DNA of 40,255 bases from an uncultured Ruminiclostridium sp. (lineage in GTDB: Bacteria; Bacillota; Clostridia; Oscillospirales; Ruminococcaceae): assembly GCA_947630175.1 (NCBI GenBank), contig CANRGJ010000016.1, positions 1-40,255 of the forward strand. Reading direction: 5' to 3'. Shown here piece by piece: positions 6,562 to 14,124 of the stretch (its first letter is position 1; each line of letters starts with the position of its first letter). Position numbers and translations under genes: made by a program. The notes under the pieces were generated by a model that was not told where the DNA came from, ran no database searches, and worked only from the letters and a program-made list of their open reading frames with translations.

Positions 6562-7905
6562 TTAGATGCTTAGTGACGCTGACTTTTTCCGGGCTTTCCC
6601 GAGGTTGGCAATCTCCGGTTCATAGTGCTTCTTGGCAGTCATGATCAGAAAAGCGTCCTTGTCCTTCATGTCGGTGAGCTGGAAATAGGTCTTGGCAGTC
6701 GATTTCTCGATAGGTTTCAGACCGAGGTCAACTCCGTCATAGGAGGCACGGATGGCGTAGTCGCCGGAACGTGTCTTTACGATGGCAGCGTTCTTGAACG
6801 GAACTTCCTCATTCGGATCGAGCGGTCGCCATGGGTCGTTCTTCGCCAGATACGGTTCTTCACCGAGGGCGAGACGCTGCTGATCCACGTGGTCGAGAAT
6901 CAGGTCGGATGCCTTGTTGACGTCGGCCATTACCGAGACGATGAATTTCGGTTCCTGCTTCAACGTGGCTATCCACGAATCGAGATAGGCTGCCGAGTTG
7001 TCTGTGACTTTCGGATCGAATCCCATCGAGTTGGAAATCATAGCGGCGGTAAGTTCCGCAACAAGTTCTTCCTTTGCGTATTTCGGGTCTCCGAACTTCG
7101 TACCTCCTTCACGGTTAAGTCGTTCCGGCGTCATCGTCGAGTGGGTCATTTCATGCAGCATGGTGGAGTAAAACTCCATGCCGTCACGATAGACTTCATC
7201 GGGAGTGGAGCCTGTGTTGAACTGGGCCTTCATCGGAAGCACCACTATATCCCGTGAGGGAGAATAGTAGGCTCCGTTCTCTCGCCTGTCGGCCTGAATA
7301 GGGCAAAGCCACGACTGCTGCTGTATCATGCGGTCGAGTGCGGCATGGGAATACATCCCCATGGTGTCCCGCAGTTCGGGCACCTTGAACTTGTCGAGAA
7401 GTTTCTGGACACGTTCCGGCTGAACCTCACGCAGATTGGTCTGGTCGATGTTGTAGACCGGAAACGCTTTTACGAAAGGAATCACTTCGAGGTCTTTCTT
7501 CTGCTCCTTGCTCATGGACCGGTATTCTTCAGAGCTGATTTTCCTGCCGTCCTTGTCCTTGATCATCATGTCCCAGTAGACCACAGGGAAAGCCTTCTCA
7601 CCTTTCAGCACGTGTGCTTTCAGATTGTGCGCCTGGTTGAAGGTCAGATAGACCGGAAGCTCGTAGCCTTTCTCGGCCGAATAGAGCTGGAGGAAGAAGG
7701 AGTTGGAACCGGAGTAGTTTCTGCCGCCGACATTCTGGGGCAGTCCGGCGTAGCCGTTGGCGCCGCCTATCCATCCCTGCTTCCAGTCGGATGCCTTCAT
7801 CTGCTCCATTCGCCCGATCATCATCTCGGCGAAACGGTCAAGCGCGGCCTGACCCGCGCCCCCCGTCTGCGGAATGCCTGACTTTGATTTATAACCAAAG
7901 GCCAT
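6562..7905 (-). CDS. ArdC-like antirestriction protein with zincin metallopeptidase domain
   Basis: The N-terminal ArdC/DUF1738 domain (about residues 20-160) shows the usual markers: GGRNYSGSNSFFLQL (the family's NxxxYxGxN region), LTFNQAHNLKAHVLKGEKAFPVVYW and FPVYNIDQTN. The second half is a zincin-like peptidase, with HEMTH at 251-255 and a downstream KEELVAELTAAMI helix supplying the third ligand Glu. ArdC proteins bind DNA and protect incoming conjugative DNA from restriction; the role of the protease half is not settled. Length (447 aa) is longer than plasmid ArdC (about 300 aa) because of a C-terminal extension of about 110 residues. The start overlaps the upstream small gene by 17 bases, pointing to translational coupling. 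Confidence 0.88.
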   Translation of the reverse strand: MAFGYKSKSGIPQTGGAGQAALDRFAEMMIGRMEQMKASDWKQGWIGGANGYAGLPQNVGGRNYSGSNSFFLQLYSAEKGYELPVYLTFNQAHNLKAHVLKGEKAFPVVYWDMMIKDKDGRKISSEEYRSMSKEQKKDLEVIPFVKAFPVYNIDQTNLREVQPERVQKLLDKFKVPELRDTMGMYSHAALDRMIQQQSWLCPIQADRRENGAYYSPSRDIVVLPMKAQFNTGSTPDEVYRDGMEFYSTMLHEMTHSTMTPERLNREGGTKFGDPKYAKEELVAELTAAMISNSMGFDPKVTDNSAAYLDSWIATLKQEPKFIVSVMADVNKASDLILDHVDQQRLALGEEPYLAKNDPWRPLDPNEEVPFKNAAIVKTRSGDYAIRASYDGVDLGLKPIEKSTAKTYFQLTDMKDKDAFLIMTAKKHYEPEIANLGKARKKSASLSI

Positions 7906-8116
7906 AATCCTCGTCGTCGATGAGCTGACGTTCCATCACGTCGATTTCGGTCTGCTCGATGAAGAACTCGGCGGAATCGTCGCTCGGGTCGGCGCCATGG
8001 CTGCGGCACCAGTCGAGATAGTCCTGCGCGTTCTCGCCGTTCATCACAAACTGGAGGTGGCCGATGCGCCCCTCCTGAAGAAGCTCCACAAGCTCCTCGT
8101 GTTTCATTGCTGACAT
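7889..8116 (-). CDS. Small acidic hypothetical protein coupled to ardC (75 aa)
   Basis: An acidic soluble protein: MKHEELVELLQEGRIGHLQFVMNGE, then YLDWCRSHGADPSDDSAEFFIEQTE and a Glu/Asp-rich end (VMERQLIDDEDYGLWL). The first ATG (8116) and a second three codons later are both possible starts. The 3' end overlaps the start of the ArdC-like gene by 17 bases, and such a small acidic ORF regularly precedes ardC-like genes in Bacteroidales elements. It might be a partner or an inhibitor of the ArdC protein, or an unrelated DNA mimic, but no motif establishes that. Confidence 0.7.
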   Translation of the reverse strand: MSAMKHEELVELLQEGRIGHLQFVMNGENAQDYLDWCRSHGADPSDDSAEFFIEQTEIDVMERQLIDDEDYGLWL

Positions 8117-8152
8117 ATTCTGTTTAAGATGTTTACGTTATGGGATTGATGG

Positions 8153-9445
8153 TTACATTTTCATTGACTGGGCCTTCTCCATGTTCATGACCGGGCCGTT
8201 GAGCATCGCCTTGATGTCCTCGCCGAGATATTTGGCGGCTATCTGCTCGCGGCTGGCGGTCTTGGTCTTGAATAGGGCGAAGCCGTCGTCGAAGGAGATT
8301 TCCTTCTTGTCGGTGCGCCCGTGCTCGCCGAGGTCAGCCGACACCTTCCACTTGTTGTCTGAGCGGTCTTTGGCGATACGCACAGCCGACGCTTCCACGC
8401 CCTTGGGCAGACGGAACTGCTGGTAATGGCTCGGCAGGTGCAGTCGCTCGCCGAAGTTCTTCTCGACAAGCTCACCGGGTGTCTTCACGCGGTCGAAGTA
8501 TGCGTTCAAGTCCTGGCGGGATGCCACGGTGGACATCTTCTGACCGTCAACTTCGGCGTAGAACTTGTACCGTCCGAAGTCGGAGCGCTGTTCGTCCTTC
8601 TCCTTGTAGACGTTGAACTTATCGACGGTCAGCGGTCGCTGTTCGGGACCGGACACCACGTTGGCGACTTGAAACGCCACGTCCGGCACAGGCTGCATGA
8701 GTTTCGTGGGATAGTAGCGTTCCATGAGCTGCGGCACGGTCATCTCCTTCTTCTGATAGGCGGCGAGGTCGGCCGAATCCATCTTCTGCGGCTTGAGCTG
8801 CTCGCCGTTGATCTTGGCGGTGAAATACCAGTCCTCGGGATTGGTCTTGCTCTGGTAGGCGTGGCCGTGTGTCACCTTGTCGCCGTTGACCGTCACCATC
8901 TGAGGCTCGCGGGGCTTGCGCTCCGCCTTGGTCTCCTGGGTCTGTTCGGTCTTGGCTTCGGCCTTGACCTCTTTCTTGGTTTCAGCCTTCGCATCGGTCT
9001 TGACCTCTGTCTTTTTTTCTTCGGCAGGTTTGTCAGCCTTTACGGACTTGACAGGCTCTTCCTGCGCGGCCTGATCCTTCTTCTTTTTTGGCATGTCTGC
9101 TTCGTTAGTGGTCGTTGATTGTAAGTTGTCTTTCTCTATTTTCTTCTGCTGCGGCGTTTCAAGCTGCTCGCAGATGGCGACTCTCATTCCGGCTCTTACG
9201 AGCTTCGGGAGATAAGTATCGAGGGCTTGATGGGGAAATCCGGCTACTTTTATATCGTTACCGTCGATTTCCCGGCTTGCGGTTGTGATTCCAAGGGTGA
9301 CGCTTGCTTTTGTGGCGTCCTGCTTATATGTCTCGTAGAAATCTCCGCGCCTGAAAAGCAGAATCGCATCGGGATGCTTCTGCTTCATTGCGTCAAACTG
9401 GAGCATCAGCGCGGCATCGCCCGGATCTTCTTTCTTTTTTGCCAT
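8153..9445 (-). CDS. MutS domain I fused to DUF3945-like repeats
   Basis: Residues 12-105 match MutS domain I, the mismatch-reading domain: [20 protein letters not shown], then FYE at 36-38 (the Phe and Glu that contact mismatches in MutS, in the same order), [17 protein letters not shown] and [11 protein letters not shown]. The other MutS domains (connector, clamp, ATPase) are absent. A lysine/alanine/glutamate-rich linker (residues 118-180) follows, then two related modules of about 70 residues ([20 protein letters not shown]...; [20 protein letters not shown]...) of the DUF3945 kind found in conjugative-element proteins. An internal ATG at 9092-9094 (MPKKKKDQ) could be the ancestral start of the DUF3945 part. 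It is 12 bases downstream of the DUF4099-like gene. Confidence 0.8.
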   Translation of the reverse strand: MAKKKEDPGDAALMLQFDAMKQKHPDAILLFRRGDFYETYKQDATKASVTLGITTASREIDGNDIKVAGFPHQALDTYLPKLVRAGMRVAICEQLETPQQKKIEKDNLQSTTTNEADMPKKKKDQAAQEEPVKSVKADKPAEEKKTEVKTDAKAETKKEVKAEAKTEQTQETKAERKPREPQMVTVNGDKVTHGHAYQSKTNPEDWYFTAKINGEQLKPQKMDSADLAAYQKKEMTVPQLMERYYPTKLMQPVPDVAFQVANVVSGPEQRPLTVDKFNVYKEKDEQRSDFGRYKFYAEVDGQKMSTVASRQDLNAYFDRVKTPGELVEKNFGERLHLPSHYQQFRLPKGVEASAVRIAKDRSDNKWKVSADLGEHGRTDKKEISFDDGFALFKTKTASREQIAAKYLGEDIKAMLNGPVMNMEKAQSMKM

Positions 9446-9457
9446 GGCTCCACGTCG

Positions 9458-10243
9458 TTACATCTTCATACCGGAACTGCGGTCACGCTTCCTGTCGGGG
9501 TCGAGATTGATGACTCGCTCAGTCTCCTGACGTTCGACCACCTTCTGATATTCCCAGCGGTTCTTGTCGGTCTGGACGAGTCCGACGTATTCCGGATGGA
9601 CTTCATCATAGCGGAGTTTCTGCTGACGCTCCCATTCCTTCATGTCGCCCTTGACCACACGGAAGCCCTGCGGCTCTTTCAGGTCGATGCCTACTGTGAC
9701 TTTCTCGCCTCCGACATTCAGTTCGGCCGGCTTGCCGTCGCGCACCTGCTGCTTCTGCTGGGTGCCAAGCTCGATGTCGTTGACCTTCTCCATATCCTTG
9801 ATGCGTTGCTCGACCTTGATGTCGTTAACCTTGCGTTGGATTATGGACTTTGTTTCCGGATCGAGCTGTAAATACTGCTGGGTTTTCTCGCCATTTACGT
9901 CGACGGCTTTCTGGAGCACGTCACCCTTGCGGAGACGTTCAACCTCGTTGGTGGTGAGTCTCAGCTCGCGCACCTTCTCCTCGTCGAGAGCCTTTCTCAC
10001 GGGATAGGCTATGAGGACAGCCTGACCTGTCTGGTCGAGCGCCATCTGCAATTTCAGCGGCAACGTTATCACGTTCCCGTTTCGGGCAGTTATGGAGACC
10101 TGCATCAGAGGGGTCACTTCGCCGTCAACGAGCTTCTGACGGAACTCCTGCGGCAGCCTGTCCGCTTTCTCACGGTCGATACCGAGGAGAGCCAGTTTCT
10201 CGTAAGGAAGCTGAGTCTGTTGATTTCTGTTGTCTATTTCCAT
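9458..10243 (-). CDS. DUF4099/DUF3945-like mobile-element protein
   Basis: The N-terminal 80 residues carry the DUF4099 pattern (YEKLALLGIDREKADRLP, then QKLVDGEVTPLM and the strand pair GNVITLPLKLQMALDQTG), followed by AYPVRKALDEEKVREL and a DUF3945-like module (LRKGDVLQKAVDVNGEKTQQYLQLDPETKSII). The C-terminus is charged and ends DPDRKRDRSSGMKM, strikingly like the end of the next gene (QSMKM). Proteins of this kind are encoded beside topoisomerases and mobilisation genes in Bacteroidales conjugative elements; a DNA-processing role is assumed, not shown. It is the first gene of the minus-strand operon, with a promoter box about 50 bases upstream. Confidence 0.78.
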   Translation of the reverse strand: MEIDNRNQQTQLPYEKLALLGIDREKADRLPQEFRQKLVDGEVTPLMQVSITARNGNVITLPLKLQMALDQTGQAVLIAYPVRKALDEEKVRELRLTTNEVERLRKGDVLQKAVDVNGEKTQQYLQLDPETKSIIQRKVNDIKVEQRIKDMEKVNDIELGTQQKQQVRDGKPAELNVGGEKVTVGIDLKEPQGFRVVKGDMKEWERQQKLRYDEVHPEYVGLVQTDKNRWEYQKVVERQETERVINLDPDRKRDRSSGMKM

Positions 10244-10262
10244 TCGGTAGATATTGGTGGAT

Positions 10263-10270
10263 TAAATTTG
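10263..10270 (+). promoter_or_regulatory. -7 box (TAAATTTG) for the glucosaminidase gene
   Basis: Perfect TAnnTTTG on the plus strand in the 83-base divergent region. It would start transcription near 10277, about 50 bases before the ATG at 10327. No convincing -33 box is seen. Confidence 0.5.
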
Positions 10271-10293
10271 CGATGCGAACCGCTTGAACACCA

Positions 10294-10301
10294 CAAAATT
10301 A
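10294..10301 (-). promoter_or_regulatory. -7 box (TAATTTTG) for the minus-strand accessory operon
   Basis: The minus strand reads TAATTTTG, a perfect TAnnTTTG. Transcription would begin near 10287, some 44 bases before the ATG at 10243. The TTTTCG about 20 bases upstream could serve as a -33 element. The two divergent promoters in this gap overlap, so they may influence each other. Confidence 0.55.
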
Positions 10302-10326
10302 TTTTCACTTCAACCCGCGAAAAGAA

Positions 10327-11004
10327 ATGCACAACACTATTCTCGCCATATTCCTGCTGCTGACCGTCACGGTCAACGCACAGGCACAGTTCAACACAAT
10401 CAGCTCAGACGGCAATTTCGGACGTGAAATAGCCGTTACATATATGCAAACAGCTAATAATAAGGATACAAAACCGCATGAAGAAGCCATCAAAGCCGAT
10501 TGCACCTACAACACCGACTCAATCACGGCTACAATACCGTCTGCGCCATCTGACCGAAAAAGGAACGTGAACAAGTACGGCTCCAAGCCCTCCAGACATA
10601 CCTCCAGTCACACATTATATAATAGGAGTCAATCTGACTCCACAATAAATTTGCCAGAGCTGACCATTCCCAATCTCTTCGCGGAGATAAAGCGCAACGG
10701 CATCCGGCATCCGAAGATAGTATTGGCACAGGCAATACTGGAGACAGGCTGGTTCCGCTCCTCCGTCTGCCGCAACAAACACAATCTCTTCGGTCTGACC
10801 AACCCGCGCACCAAGACATACTACGAGTTCAACCATTGGACCGAGAGCGTCCGCGCATACTATACCAAAGTCCAGTACCGATGGGTAAGAAAGAATAATT
10901 CAGCCAAAAACGATACGGATTACCTCCGCTGGCTGCGCAACATCGGCTATGCCGAAGACCCAGGCTATATCCGCGCCATCATCAAGGTTCTCAAACAACT
11001 CTAA
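10327..11004 (+). CDS. Secreted glucosaminidase (FlgJ/LYZ2-like peptidoglycan hydrolase)
   Basis: A signal peptide (residues 1-20, ending VNAQAQF) is followed by a Ser/Thr-rich, low-complexity stretch (about 40-100) and a C-terminal glucosaminidase domain (about 110-225). The domain shows the family core LAQAILETGWFRSSVCRNKHNLFGLTNP, with the catalytic Glu in ILETGW and the NLFG motif, then YYEFNHWTESVRAYYTK and a YLRWLRNIGYAEDPGYI end. Such enzymes cut the glycan chain between GlcNAc and MurNAc and often open the wall for conjugation machinery. The gene diverges from the accessory operon and ends 24 bases before the recombinase. Whether it belongs to the element or to the capsule region is not clear. 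Confidence 0.85.
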   Translation: MHNTILAIFLLLTVTVNAQAQFNTISSDGNFGREIAVTYMQTANNKDTKPHEEAIKADCTYNTDSITATIPSAPSDRKRNVNKYGSKPSRHTSSHTLYNRSQSDSTINLPELTIPNLFAEIKRNGIRHPKIVLAQAILETGWFRSSVCRNKHNLFGLTNPRTKTYYEFNHWTESVRAYYTKVQYRWVRKNNSAKNDTDYLRWLRNIGYAEDPGYIRAIIKVLKQL

Positions 11005-11028
11005 TCTATTATTTATAACACTCTTGAT

Positions 11029-12264
11029 ATGGCTTCGATAAAAGTTAAGTTCAGGCCCTCGACTGTCGCCGACCGCGAGGGTGCAATCTATTACCAGATA
11101 ATCCATGAGAGGAAAGTGCGCCAGCTGCCCACAGACTATAAGGTATTCCAGTCGGAGTGGGACGAATCCCGCTCGATGGTGGTTGCTGCCCATGACAGCG
11201 GACGCAAACCACAGCTCCTGTCAATCCGCGAGCGTATTCGTTGGGACGTGGAGCGGCTGACGAGGATTGACCGCAGGCTGAAGGCCGGGGGCATGGCCTA
11301 TACCGTTGACGACGTAATCGACGGGTTCAACCGATATGCTCAGGAATACTCCCTGTTCAACTTCATGGAGAGTCTCATCGCCAGACTCAGACAGCACGGC
11401 AGAGTCAGGACGTGCGAGTCCTACCGGTCCACCCTCAACAGTTTCAGGAAATTCCTTGAGGACCAGGCGCCTGATGACAATCACCACCAGAATGGGGATA
11501 TAATGCTCGACAGCATCACATCCAATGTCATGGAGGCATATGAGGCATGGCTCAGGCAGAGGGGTGCGTCGCTCAACACAATTTCCTTTTACGCCAGGAT
11601 ACTCCGGGCTGCATACAACCGTGCGGTGGAGGATGACATCATCGAGAACCGCAATCCGTTCCGCAAGGTATATACAGGAGTTGACAAGACTGTAAAAAGG
11701 GCGTTGCCGCTGACATCGATCAGGAAAATCAGGTCACTGGACCTGTCGCTCAGCCCGTCGCTCGATTTTGCGAGGGATATGTTCATGATGAGCTTCTACC
11801 TGCGCGGCATGAGCTTTATCGACATGGCGTTCCTGAAGAAGAGCGACCTCAGGAACGGGTGCGTGACCTACCGGCGCCACAAGACCGGCCAACAGCTGGT
11901 CATCGCATGGACAGATGAGATGCAGGTCCTTCTCGACAAGTACCCTGAAAACGGCAGCGACTACCTGCTCCCCATAATCCGCAATCCGGGCACCGTGGAG
12001 CTGTACGCCTACCGCAATGCCGGCTACAACATAAACAGGAGTCTGAAAAAGGTCGCGGAGAAGGCGGGGATTGATGTACACCTTACTTTATATGTGGCCC
12101 GCCACAGCTGGGCATCGGCGGCAAAGGCAAAGGGCATCCCACTGTCGGTAATCAGCGAGGGGCTCGGACACGATTCGGAAGCCACCACACAGATATATCT
12201 GGCGAGTCTCGACACCTCAGTAATAGACAATGCAAACTCCCTTATCATGCAAAGCCTGAAATAG
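11029..12264 (+). CDS. Tyrosine recombinase, probable local invertase of the capsule promoter
   Basis: An arm-type N-terminal domain (residues 1-85), a SAM-like core-binding domain (about 105-210, with SYRSTLNSFRKFLED) and a catalytic domain. The active-site set is visible: Arg259 (FYLRGMSF), Lys285 (RRHKTGQQ), Arg358 in YVARHSW (the HxxR position carries Tyr, as in many Bacteroidetes enzymes), His381 (GLGHDSE) and the nucleophile Tyr390 (TTQIYLASLD). The length is typical of the Bacteroidetes family that includes capsule and surface-gene invertases (Tsr type). It stands directly upstream of a 14-bp inverted-repeat pair and a UpxY gene, the layout seen in phase-variable capsule loci, so local inversion is the likely job. 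Excision of the neighbouring element is the alternative. Confidence 0.88.
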   Translation: MASIKVKFRPSTVADREGAIYYQIIHERKVRQLPTDYKVFQSEWDESRSMVVAAHDSGRKPQLLSIRERIRWDVERLTRIDRRLKAGGMAYTVDDVIDGFNRYAQEYSLFNFMESLIARLRQHGRVRTCESYRSTLNSFRKFLEDQAPDDNHHQNGDIMLDSITSNVMEAYEAWLRQRGASLNTISFYARILRAAYNRAVEDDIIENRNPFRKVYTGVDKTVKRALPLTSIRKIRSLDLSLSPSLDFARDMFMMSFYLRGMSFIDMAFLKKSDLRNGCVTYRRHKTGQQLVIAWTDEMQVLLDKYPENGSDYLLPIIRNPGTVELYAYRNAGYNINRSLKKVAEKAGIDVHLTLYVARHSWASAAKAKGIPLSVISEGLGHDSEATTQIYLASLDTSVIDNANSLIMQSLK

Positions 12265-12297
12265 CGGCGACAGCTCTAAGATTCCGCCTATATGGAT

Positions 12298-12343
12298 ACA
12301 CGTCAACGCCCCGGCACCGGTAGGTCCTGGGGCGTTGACGTGT
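12298..12343. terminator. Terminator-like hairpin after the recombinase
   Basis: Perfect 15-bp inverted repeat: left arm ACACGTCAACGCCCC (12298-12312), 16-base loop, right arm 12329-12343. It is followed on the plus strand only by TTAGC, so the T run is weak. It can stop recombinase transcription and also lies in the path of the promoter that faces left in the present orientation of the invertible segment. Confidence 0.7.
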
Positions 12344-12362
12344 TTAGCAACTATCCAAATCG

Positions 12363-12557
12363 CTTGGTAAGTGATAATAAACAACGGTGCAAAGGTACAA
12401 AAAAATATTGGCATTCAGGCTATTTATGAAGCTAAAAAAGTCGTGTCCTCCCTAAATTTTGGGCCAAATTGAAACATTGTTTAGCAAATGGGATATTTGC
12501 TGCTTTGTAAGATGAATTATATCAGGCAGATACATCTTGTCCATATCACTTACCAAG
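12363..12557. repeat. Invertible segment bounded by 14-bp perfect inverted repeats
   Basis: The left repeat CTTGGTAAGTGATA (12363-12376) is the exact reverse complement of the right repeat TATCACTTACCAAG (12544-12557). The repeats enclose 167 bases. Spacing, position between a tyrosine recombinase and upxY, and a single outward promoter box inside match the invertible capsule promoters of Bacteroides. The segment is AT-rich and holds a small hairpin (AGCAAAT/ATTTGCT, 12483-12489 and 12495-12501). The only perfect TAnnTTTG box inside points left, so the orientation shown is expected to be OFF for the capsule. Confidence 0.85.
12390..12397 (-). promoter_or_regulatory. Phase-variable capsule promoter -7 box (TACCTTTG), facing away from the capsule genes
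   Basis: The minus strand reads TACCTTTGCA, a perfect and strong Bacteroidetes -7 element preceded by a T tract. It lies near the left inverted repeat and reads toward the recombinase hairpin. After inversion about the repeat centre it would occupy about 12523-12530 on the plus strand and give a leader of roughly 200 bases to the upxY start. No perfect plus-strand TAnnTTTG is found in the segment, so there is no obvious second promoter for the present orientation. Confidence 0.75.
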
Positions 12558-12672
12558 TGAATACTAAGTACTAACTTAAAAGACGAGATGAAAAAGTGAC
12601 CAAAACACGAGTAAAAAAGCGAGGAAAGCCGGCTGACTGCAAATCCTCTTTCTTCATAGATAATGCTTGTAA

Positions 12673-12707
12673 CTGCTTGAATTTCATAAGTATATGAATT
12701 TAAGCAG
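12673..12707 (+). promoter_or_regulatory. Leader hairpin upstream of upxY
   Basis: CTGCTT (12673-12678) pairs with AAGCAG (12702-12707). After a bulged G and one T:T mismatch, TTCATA pairs with TATGAA across the AGTA loop. The structure sits 36 bases before the upxY ATG, inside the leader that the flipped promoter would transcribe. UpxY-type antiterminators act on the 5' leader of their own operon, so this is a candidate recognition or pausing element; that is inference. Confidence 0.5.
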
Positions 12708-12743
12708 GACTTGAAGAATTGCTCTTAGGTCACAAAAGCACTT

Positions 12744-13280
12744 ATGGAAGCCCCCGTGAAACAGTGGTTCGTGATGCGTGACCTCAAGCGTAGGAACGCC
12801 AATAATCTCGCGATCCACGAGCTTGCCAAGGCCGGTCTCGAGGTGTTCACCCCGATGACGCAGATGGTAATGAAAATCGGAGGACGAATCCAGCGCCGCG
12901 ACGTCCCGCTCATACAAGACCTGTTGTTTGTCCACGAGACAAAGACCGCGCTCGACCCGTTTGTCGAGAAGTATCAGACCCTCCAGTACCGCTTCCAGCG
13001 TGGCAAAACAGCCAACGAACCCATGACCGTCGGAAGCGAGGAGATGGATAGGTTCATATTCGCTGTGAGCAATACCGAATCTCCTATATATTATAAGCCC
13101 GGCGAACTGACGGAATCAATGTACGGCAAGTCCGTGCGCATCGTCGGCGGCATCCTCAACAATTTCGAGGGGCATCTTCTCTCTATCAAGGGCAAGAGAA
13201 AGAAGCATCTGATAATAGAGTTGCCCAACCTTATTGCCGCCGCCGTCGAGGTCCAGCCCGAATTCATCCAGCTCGTCTGA
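12744..13280 (+). CDS. upxY: UpxY-family transcription antiterminator (NusG paralogue)
   Basis: 178 residues with the NusG layout: an N-terminal NGN domain opening WFVMRDLKRRNANNLAIHELAKAGLEVFTPMTQ, the RRDVPLIQDLLFVHE segment typical of UpxY proteins, and a short C-terminal KOW-like domain (GKSVRIVGGILNNFEGHLLSIKGKRKKHLIIELP). UpxY proteins ride with RNA polymerase from the promoter-proximal leader and prevent premature termination in the long capsule operon; each acts on its own locus. The gene is first after the invertible promoter, as usual. Expression would depend on segment orientation. The start ATG follows a leader hairpin. The call rests on domain order, the loop motif and position. 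Confidence 0.88.
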   Translation: MEAPVKQWFVMRDLKRRNANNLAIHELAKAGLEVFTPMTQMVMKIGGRIQRRDVPLIQDLLFVHETKTALDPFVEKYQTLQYRFQRGKTANEPMTVGSEEMDRFIFAVSNTESPIYYKPGELTESMYGKSVRIVGGILNNFEGHLLSIKGKRKKHLIIELPNLIAAAVEVQPEFIQLV

Positions 13281-13288
13281 CCGGGGCT

Positions 13289-13305
13289 GAAGACGTCCCG
13301 TCTTC
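13289..13305 (+). terminator. Short intercistronic hairpin after upxY
   Basis: GAAGACG (13289-13295) pairs perfectly with CGTCTTC (13299-13305) across a three-base loop, nine bases after the upxY stop. No T run follows. It may be a pause or weak attenuator, the kind of signal an antiterminator would override. Confidence 0.4.
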
Positions 13306-13345
13306 TAGCCATTCCTTCCGCTAATCACTCATAGTTGCTGATTTC

Positions 13346-14104
13346 ATGCTTACCGCTCTTCCTTCCAGAATAATGAACTACCGCGTCTCAGCTGCATCCC
13401 CGACCGAGGAGCTGATGACACTCGGGCAGATTCTCTCTGAGGTAGGCGACTACATGTCAACCATCCTTGACCGCGAGCATCTTTCCCTGTCAAGGCGATG
13501 CGCCACAAGACTCGGAAAGGTTGTCAGCGAACTGATAACGAGGAAGTGCATAAAGTCGCAGGATGACCTTTATGAAATTTCTGAGTCAGCCGTAGCCAAG
13601 GCGGATTTAAGCGCTATGACGGTTTCAGACCTTCATACCCTCTATCGCCAGTGGCCGATGCGCCATAGGGAAAGGTTGTCCGAAGGTCGGGAACACCTCA
13701 CATATTATTATGAAGGTCGGATTGTCCGGGAACTCCAGCGCCGTAAGCCTGCTGACAAAGGCGAGCGTCTGAAGATTGACTATTGCGTGGCAACGTATAA
13801 CAACGAGCTTGACAATATGTCGTTCATCTTCTCATTGCCCGTCAATGCAGACGACGCTAATGTATATCCGGACCCGTCGAGGGTCTATTCTCCCGAAGAG
13901 CTTGCCGCGCTCATCAGAAGATACAGCGATTATCGCGATATCATAGGGCGCGAGATTCTGGTGGAATACACCGACCTTGCTCTCGACCTCATCAATGCCA
14001 ATCCCTCGCAGCCGATGGCGTGTCTTGTCGATGCGCTCGCTGCCCTTAGGGAAAAGGGGAATTATTCGCATCCCGGTTCTTTCGAGCCGCCTGTCAGCGG
14101 TTAA
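13346..14104 (+). CDS. Hypothetical protein in the regulatory head of the capsule locus (252 aa)
   Basis: Not recognised. The protein is soluble, mainly helical and charged, with LSLSRRCATRLGKVVSELITRKCIKSQDDLYEI near residues 47-80, a segment HTLYRQWPMRHRERLSEG near 96-115 and a C-terminal helix pair (ALIRRYSDYRDIIGREIL; DLALDLINANPSQPMACL). There is no signal peptide, membrane segment or enzyme motif. The ATG at 13373 (MNYRVSA) is an alternative start. It is the first gene after upxY, where B. fragilis loci carry upxZ, an inhibitor of foreign UpxY proteins. It is much longer than UpxZ and I see no clear similarity, so a regulatory role is only a positional guess. Confidence 0.6.
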   Translation: MLTALPSRIMNYRVSAASPTEELMTLGQILSEVGDYMSTILDREHLSLSRRCATRLGKVVSELITRKCIKSQDDLYEISESAVAKADLSAMTVSDLHTLYRQWPMRHRERLSEGREHLTYYYEGRIVRELQRRKPADKGERLKIDYCVATYNNELDNMSFIFSLPVNADDANVYPDPSRVYSPEELAALIRRYSDYRDIIGREILVEYTDLALDLINANPSQPMACLVDALAALREKGNYSHPGSFEPPVSG

Positions 14105-14124
14105 GCCATGGTGATTCCAGCACA

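Noticed and set aside
8426-9871. Long plus-strand open frames opposite the MutS-like and DUF4099 genes
   Set aside because: They are leucine/valine/histidine-rich mirror frames of GC-rich minus-strand genes and lack plausible starts or family features.
12265-12743. Attachment site of an integrated element made by the recombinase
   Set aside because: The repeats are inverted, not direct, and sit beside upxY; no tRNA or duplicated gene end is present there. Inversion fits better than integration.
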